64,000 nucleotides of DNA from Schistocephalus solidus. Lineage: Eukaryota; Platyhelminthes; Cestoda; Diphyllobothriidea; Diphyllobothriidae. Position 1 is the stretch's first letter. The number at the start of each line of letters is the position of its first letter. The notes under the pieces are model-generated. The model made no database searches and was not told the DNA's origin. It worked only from the letters and a program-made list of their open reading frames with translations. Of this stretch, positions 52,201 through 60,400 are shown piece after piece. The stretch covers positions 1-64,000 of the forward strand of contig WEDG01011474.1 in NCBI GenBank assembly GCA_017591395.1. Reading direction: 5' to 3'. Position numbers and translations under genes: made by a program.

Positions 52201-55200
52201 AACCACCTTATCACCAAGACATTCCACACAAAACCTCTGCGGTAAGCCACGACTCTACGGGATTTTCAGACGAACTAATTGCTGCAGTTAACGCGCTCTG
52301 GTGCAACTTGCACTGTCTGCGCAGTCAATTTTCCGTCCAAAAATGAAAATCCCAGCTACCATTGGTGGGCACGCCCTAAGGTCATTGAATACTCACAAAT
52401 GGATTCCTAAAGCGGGTGGCAATTTTGCAAGGACTACTCCAAGTTAACTTCCTGACCTCTGAATAAAGTAAGAAGATTAAGTGGATAACATTGAAGAGCA
52501 AGATTGGCATCTGCGTCATACATCAGCATAAAAACAGCAAACTAAATGTCCTAGTTTTCAGCCAGAACGCACTTTTCTGTACAAAACACACATTGTTGCC
52601 AAATTTGCAGGTGTGAACGTCACATGAGTACCTGCTGCCGCTGCTAGCAGTAAAACGAGGCCCTTATGGAAAGAGTTGGCTCGGAGTTGATAAGTCAAGT
52701 TTAGACCGCTAACTTCTCATAAGATCGTAAAATATCAACAGTTTAGTATCCAGCAAAAAAACAACCGGAATTCAAGAGTTCAGAAGATGAAACTGAAGAC
52801 CACATGCATGGGAAGGGATGGAAATGCAAAGGAGAGTGAACAGAAATTGCATCTTACATCCGTAAAATGCGCGAGTGAGAATCTGGTGGCGCATGGCGTT
52901 ACAAGTATGCTCAAAAGCGCCAAGCGCATCCACAGGAGTCTCTGGGGTGGACTTGGGCGCTGTACTGGGAGGCGCAGGACAAGAAATATCCTCCACCGAG
53001 TTCATCCTGTTCAGACCGAATGAGAAGGAACCGGCTCGAAATAGGGCTGACCGACTAAGCGAACCGCCGAAACCTCGAATCCCTATCTTTCGACTAAAAT
53101 AAAAAAGGAACTCCTAACAAGGCTCGAAATGGATCAAAAGGCAGGGTTAACAAGCGCAAGTGAATTAAAAGTCAGTTTTAGGAAATACACTAAGGATACC
53201 GTTTTTTACGCGGTGGCAACCAGACGCTGTGCATTTTCCACTAAAAAAGCCTTTTGCCGTTGTCCCTCCGACTTTGGTCCGAAATAAGTTCGGGCCTAGT
53301 AGTTTTCTAGTATGACATGGAATAACGACATATACGGCCTTCCTGGACAGAGTTATTTTAACCTAACAGGAGGCATGTTGCGGGCACTAGACTGCATAAT
53401 CATATTAAATTCTAAAGTGTCATGCGGTCACATACTTCAGTCGGAACTGCAGCAGAGGCAGTGGATATTAATGTAATCCGGGTTAAAGAACAGCGTCGAG
53501 AATAATAATGATAATAATCATATTCCCATTTAAACTAAATAAATGATAATCATTGGATGCCCCTAGACTACATATAAAAGGGACAAAAGGAGTCGAAAAC
53601 ACGACTAGTCGTACATCCAAAAACGAAGTCGATAGCAAGTTATGGGGTAACGGACCACAAGCGTGGCGGTTAGACATGTGTTTCCAAAACCAGCATGTCT
53701 AAGTACCAATTCTAGGGAATTTGGCGTACACAATTTAGCTCTGCATAAGCAACCCTGAAACTCATTGACATGCAAAAATCTGGAAAATCCACGTATTAAT
53801 TATGCATACTGAATGAGATCACAAAGATAAAAAACACTTCTAGCCAGATATTTCGTCTATCCTACTGGAGGAGAACAATAAGTGCCGAAGAAGCAGTGGT
53901 AAATTCGACTGCATTGTCCCCATCTAACCTTTTCTTTACCTGCAGTGGTACAAGAAGGATAATACAAGACATACGCGACTCAGTGTGGGCATCGGTGCAG
54001 TGACCGACTTGGCGTACAGCACCGCCTGAGTGTCACAAATGCCCCTGACATGCCTGAGAGGGGGATATCAGTCATAGCGATCGTGTTGCAAGGCGGCTTG
54101 ACGTGGACTTGCCACCGGTACCTGGGGAGGAAGAAGATCTACTCAAACGGCTATCCAAGAAGTGTTTTCTTCGCGACGGTACATCTCCCGAGCAAAAGGC
54201 CTAGCTTGGTCAACCGACATTTATTATTCTCGTTCCTTTTGACAGCCGACTGATTATTCCATTCCTCTTCATAAAACAGGCTCCACTGGCTAGAGTCTCT
54301 CAACGCGAAGTTGCCCATAGGTCAAGTTAAAATGCGGCTCATTTCAAGCTGACAATAAATTCGGAGTCGAGGTAGTGACCTTCTAATACACGAGATTCAG
54401 AGGAGTGAAAATCTAAGAGCTCTTTGGGCTTATGGTATGGATTTGTCAGTCGCCAGTGACGAGGGTCGTCAATGTTACGAGATCGCGGTAGTGAGTTATG
54501 CTGGAATTGGAGACTTAGCAAAGCTAAATTCAAGACAACTAGAAATAGGTGCAAACGCAAGGCTGAGAGCCGAGTTTACGTATGCCGCGTAAATAATAAC
54601 TCGTGCACGTAAATAAACCAGTTTGGGGAAAACTGACAGCCTCAAGTATTTCAGTGAAAAAGGTTGCCGGAAAAGGCCGTACTCAGAGGTAGTCACAATC
54701 ATTTTTCAAAAGATTTAAATTATTCCATCAACTGGCATTGCTTTAAGAAAGGAAGTCAAACAATTTGTAATAGTGTAAGATGGGTCGGTTAAGTAGAGTA
54801 CGGATAGTATGCTTAGGATAGGCTAGAGCAGAGGTCGGCAAACTCCGGCCAGATACAGCCTAGCTAGTATTCCAGTCCGGCCTAACGCCCCCCCTAATTA
54901 ATAATTGTTAGACCCGGCCTAATTGAATTGTCGCGGTTTTCTTCCCCTTCATTACCGCTGGTTGCAGCTCAAGCTGTGGCTCGTGTTAATTTTAGAACTG
55001 ATGTCAGGCGCTTGTATGAAACAGAAGCGCCTGACCGGGGAGAGATGATAAATGTTGTGTTGTAAACAAGTTCACTCTCTGGTCTCGGTTTCATTCATCT
55101 CTTACCGGGGTCAAGGCGTGTGTTGTGCGCACGTGTGTGTGCTGTGACGTGCGAAGCAATTTTATTTCATGCTCATATTACAGACATCGAGTTTCCGCAC

Positions 55201-57420
55201 AGTAACTCCAATTACTATGCCTAAATAGCAGAAGCAACGCACAGCTACCAGTCTCTGGAAGGGTGACCTCGAACGTCGTGTCTTCAACCCCGAATGAACT
55301 GACGAATTATTCTTCGTCCAACGCAGCAACAAAGCCCTGTGTTTATTGTGCAACGACACCAACAGCACTTTCAAGCGGTCGAATCTCAAGGGGCATTTCG
55401 ATGCCAAGCACGCGCACACGTACATAGACTACACCGCGGATGAGCGGAAGACTGAGGCTGTTCGCTTGCAGTCACGGTTGGATCAACAGTCGTCCCTCTT
55501 CAAGAAGCAGGCCTCAAAGGCTTCTGAGGCTGCTCCAAAATGAAGTTTTGTAAGAACAAGCTGCGCTCTCAGCTCCCTGACAATCCCCCTAATGACATTC
55601 TGTTGCTGAACTCATCGTCATTAGAACTTGCTATTGTATCTATCTCTAAGAGCATGCAACATCATGTTTCCCATTGATCGTACTGTATTTTTTTGAATAA
55701 TAAACGTTTCCTTGGACACCTTGTTTCTTCTGACCTAGTGTGCCTTCTTGAACTCCTGAAATGGCCTCGTAGCCCGAAAGGTTTGCCGACCCCTGGGCTA
55801 GAGGAAAGGCCATGCAGGATCACAGCTTTCACCTGCAAAAAGTGGCAAGTAAGAGTGAAAGTAATCGGCGAAATAATCGCACGTATTGGCTAAAATGACC
55901 CAATACTAATTTAACACAGTGGCGCCAAACGATCTAAAAGATACTTTTCTTGTCTCCAATAAAAACGACGGTTCAAAAGAATGCCTAAAAAGCCACAGGA
56001 AACGGTTCCTCGAATACCGATACTCCTTTATGATAAATACTGGTGGTGCATTTTTAACTGTTAGAACTTTTGCGATCCAACCAAATTCTATAATCCACCA
56101 GCTGTGGCTGAAGATAAATGCAACACACCCCGTTTTCCGTTGTATTATGGTGAATTCGTATACAGAAATAACCTCCAGGCGTTTGAGAAGTGCTATCTTT
56201 TTTAGACAAATTCTCCATTGTGGACCCATTTGAAAGCACTGAATATCCAGAATCCGTAGACTTCGTGGATTCGTTGGCTTTGTCGTCTAAAATACAAAAA
56301 TTTAGCAGTGCATGAAACAAGGCAGAGGATAGAAAGATTCTCTGAAACAATATTTATCAAGGAAATTACTTTCTTCATGGCGAAGGTCACTTAACTAGAG
56401 AATGTGCTAATTTGAATAGCGTCTAGCAGTTCAACGGAGACCGAATAAAGAAAGGTCAATCGACAACATCCACGTCGTGACGGATAATATGCGTACACGG
56501 ATATCCTGCCACGAACATCACTATCACCACCACTAGCACCAACATCGTCCCACCACCAACAATGTGGAATTGGTCCTAACCTGTCCCCATTGAGATCGTT
56601 CTTTCTCGTCACGCACCTGTTTGATCGATCATTTACGAAATCATCGTACTGAAATTGGTGAAGCAGTATGAGGAGCGACATACACCCATCGCAACATGCA
56701 GCTATGGCATGGGCCCTACTCATCCACGTGCATCTCAATGAAACTCGGCGGTAAAACCCCGCAACTCAAACTCCAACCCCACACTTTGTAACCCCCCAAC
56801 AGCCACAAAATAAACCTGCCCCACATCATCTAAGACCTGTGCAGAACATGCCCCCTTGAGGCAAGTACCCCGGTGCATGAATTGGTTCCCAGGTTACGCG
56901 TGACACATTGAGAGAGATCATCGTAGTTCTGCCAGACAGCGCATTTAATCCCATCAACTGATTAACAGGCTCGGACAATCGACTGGAGCACTGAAGAGGG
57001 GAGAGAGATAGAGGTCGACACAGGGAAACCCACCCAACCAACCAAACGATATACAAGCGCAGGGCCTACTATAATAAATCTCACGCATTTGAAGCTAGCA
57101 CGACGCAATAAAGATAGTGGCCTCTTTGGAGCTCTCACAAATGTCACCAGCCTCGAAGCTGTGAAAACCTGGTACATTGTGGCGGGGACCAGGTCGCGTG
57201 TGGCATGCGCAGACAGTGTTGAGCTGTCGGTCACTGCGTCCGATACAGCCTCCGGTCATCGTGAATCTGCCTTGCCACAGGGCCCAGATGGGTGAGGGAG
57301 GAAAACGGGCAGCAAATGCTGCGCAATCCGCTATTACTTTCAAATAATTCATGCGAAAATGATCGTCCTACGCCCGCACAGTGGGGCACACGATGAACGA
57401 CGTCTTTCGCAACGATAGAA

Positions 57421-57457
<37 letters not shown>

Positions 57458-60400
57458 GGTGTGCATTTAGTGGACACACCGTAATCCTCTGGAGCATTAG
57501 CCACGACCAGGGGGATTAGGAAGGGCCGCGTACATTGGAGAGCGGTCAGAGGCCGACACCGACTACAGTCCTGCAACTACCGGTGCGCAGCTTGGTTCAC
57601 AAACGCATCGGAACATCCCTCTCGCACGCCGACAAAAAGTGAAGAGGTGAAGGGCGATTACAAGGGACAGGAGGCTCATGCATCTTCCCTATTAAGCGTA
57701 ACTTTATCCTTAAAAATTGAAAACTAAGCGCTTTTGTGTGTTTTGTGCGACTTCTGGTGAAGATTTAAAGCTACTTAAACCACGCTGCACCTAACCTTGG
57801 CATTTGAGAACAGATCAGTTACTAAACGAGCATTACAACTCCAACACGAGGGGCTTGACATTGACAGCAGGGGGAAAACGTACGAGAATTCGCGCCCGAA
57901 ATACAAATGCCTATCCGGGTGTGGCGATGATGATACCGCAGAACTGAAAGCCGAGCGCGTGTCCTAGCAAACAGAATGCATGGCATTCAAATGACCCAAA
58001 AACATTGTATGACAGCAAATGCTTCCAGATCCTACAAATGTCGAAGGGGTCCAGAGGCTATTAATTTTCAAGGTAGAGGCAAAACTCAGCAGTAGGATGT
58101 ACCACAAACTTTTTTAAACCATTTTGACAACTGAGCTCTAGAGAGTGAACGCTACCATTTCGAAATCGGCATCTACTACAAGACAAACAAATAAAAGAGA
58201 GGAATCCGCCAACTATAGCAAGTTCGGTCGACGAAAGTCAACCCAGGTGTTTTCCCAAATACTCCACCCAATTTAATGTTTACAGTAAAAACAGGCAGAA
58301 ATAAACTCGAATTTAAAAAGCAAGCAACCGAGAGCTGCATCAAGATTTTCCACAATGGTGACCTACTTGCAAGGTCCATTTCATCCAAGGGCGGATCAAA
58401 TGAGGCTCTCGGAGCAAGATTATGCTCCAGACACTGCAGGAAGGTTATGACCTGGCTGAACGATGGAAATGATAGAGGAGGCAACTGGACCCCATCCTCA
58501 CGCACGAAGATTACGGTGCCGCCGTCGAGCCTCCGATCTGGGAAAAAGTGGAAAAAAACAAGGAATGGGATCTCCACTACACACTTGGTAATCAGTATTT
58601 TCTGTTAAGTAGATAATTTATTTATCAAGGCATCTACGCAGAAATAGAAAACACACAGGTGTGGGACGCAGTCAGATAACCTACCCTACCTCTAGCAGTC
58701 ATGCTTGTCAACTAGGCAAACAAATCGGTGTTCCCTTTGTCCAGGTTTTCAAAGCAAGCCGAACTCTGGTCTGACTAACTAATCCGTAGGAGATTTTGTT
58801 TAACGTTTTCGATAAAGAGCAGTGAATTTTGCAGCTTTATTAATAATATGTGCTTCCGTCATGGCTCAAGTCTCGAAAGCATACCTATATACAGATAACA
58901 AATGCAAAAACAAAGTTGAGGAAGTGGATTAAGTTAAGAGAAAGATACATAAAACCGGCACAGTATCCAGTGGATTACGGGTGTTGATTAGTTTTGCAGT
59001 AGCAGGTAGTTTTGGCTCTGTTGCACTAAATATGACATCTCAGATTTGGTTTACGCAAACTAAAATTACGACAATAATTGCGCATTAAGAGAGACTGGTT
59101 CCCTCCCGTCAAAGTCGATCCTCTTTACGGTTGTTGATAATAATTTTGGAGTGTCAAGGCCAGAATGGAGTAGATTTGATGAAGTCCCCCATAATCCAGG
59201 TCCCTTCTGACAGAAACAACGTAAAATACAGCAGTATATGCGAAGAAAATCAAGCACTAGTTCCCTCCGTGAAACGCGCTTATGTTAATGACGTGCCTCT
59301 GGCGACCACTGTAATGTACTCCTCGGGAAAGAGTTTGCAAACTTCCGAATACTGTGCGAAAATAGGGTTATGGGACTGTCTCCGCACACAAATATCATAG
59401 AAACCAACCTTAGTTTACTGCTGTCATGCCCTCAGAACTTCACACTACTTAATTGCATCCAACATACACAGACCAAAAAGCGTTCGTGTAAGTGGCTTCA
59501 ATTGTTCAGCAGAACGACCGGTCAGAAACAACTGATGCATAAGGTCATCAGGGTGGATTTTTCGCCAACATTTAATGACAGTTCGCGTGAAACTCGGTAA
59601 CTTTGCTACCAATAGGCACATCTCTCCGCGGGCTTAATTACTTTGGTGTATGGAGCTTACACTCCCACGTTTAATCCCTCAACTGTCTGCTTCGCATTAT
59701 CCTTCCAGCAACCTGGGCATGCTGGAAACGCAACTGTATCCGCAGAGAGCGGCTGGCAAGGAGGGGTTCAGCAAAAGCGTGAGACTTAACTTGACGGTCC
59801 TCTGTGCATGTTGAAAGTTTCCCATGGTAATTTTATACGCCAAAGGGCAAAAAAGTAATAATTAGGCAACAGAACACCCAGTGTAAGCATTCGTTTTAAG
59901 GGAGGATTTCACGAACAGAGAAAAATGGTATGCGCCCTCAATCTCGGGACAGAATCGAAGAGAGAAATACGGCTAATCGAAATGTCGGATTAATAGAGAT
60001 AACTGAAAACATATAGGATGGCAAGAACTCCATGACTAATTTTTTTCACTGTAATAAATCTTTACACAAGGCGTTCATATACCAAAATCACAAAGAGCAT
60101 TAAAAGGCAACCAGCTTCGGGTGGTGGCCGGTCTGACATGAAAAACGCCTTGCTTACGCAAATGATGGCAATGAATGTAGACAACAGAATCCAATTCAAT
60201 ATTCAGAGCAAAGTCCCAGTACGTGCTAAAAAGGCAGAAATGAAATAATTTAAACAGAGTGAAGAAAAAGTGTAATAATTAAACAGCGGAAGGTAACAAT
60301 AATGGATACACTGGATTAAGATATGATTACGCGTTATTTTTGGAAGGGAATCAGAGACTGGATAGGAATTGCTTAAATGGATATGCATGGACTGGAGAGC

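Noticed and set aside
55162..55425. 87-codon minus frame
   Set aside because: It is antisense to the hAT BED-finger frame, whose Cys/His pattern is clear on the + strand.
59131..59400. 89-codon + frame, and the minus reading of the same area as the missing SGSM linking exon
   Set aside because: Neither reading shows the expected IVYLHCH-like block or suitable splice sites.
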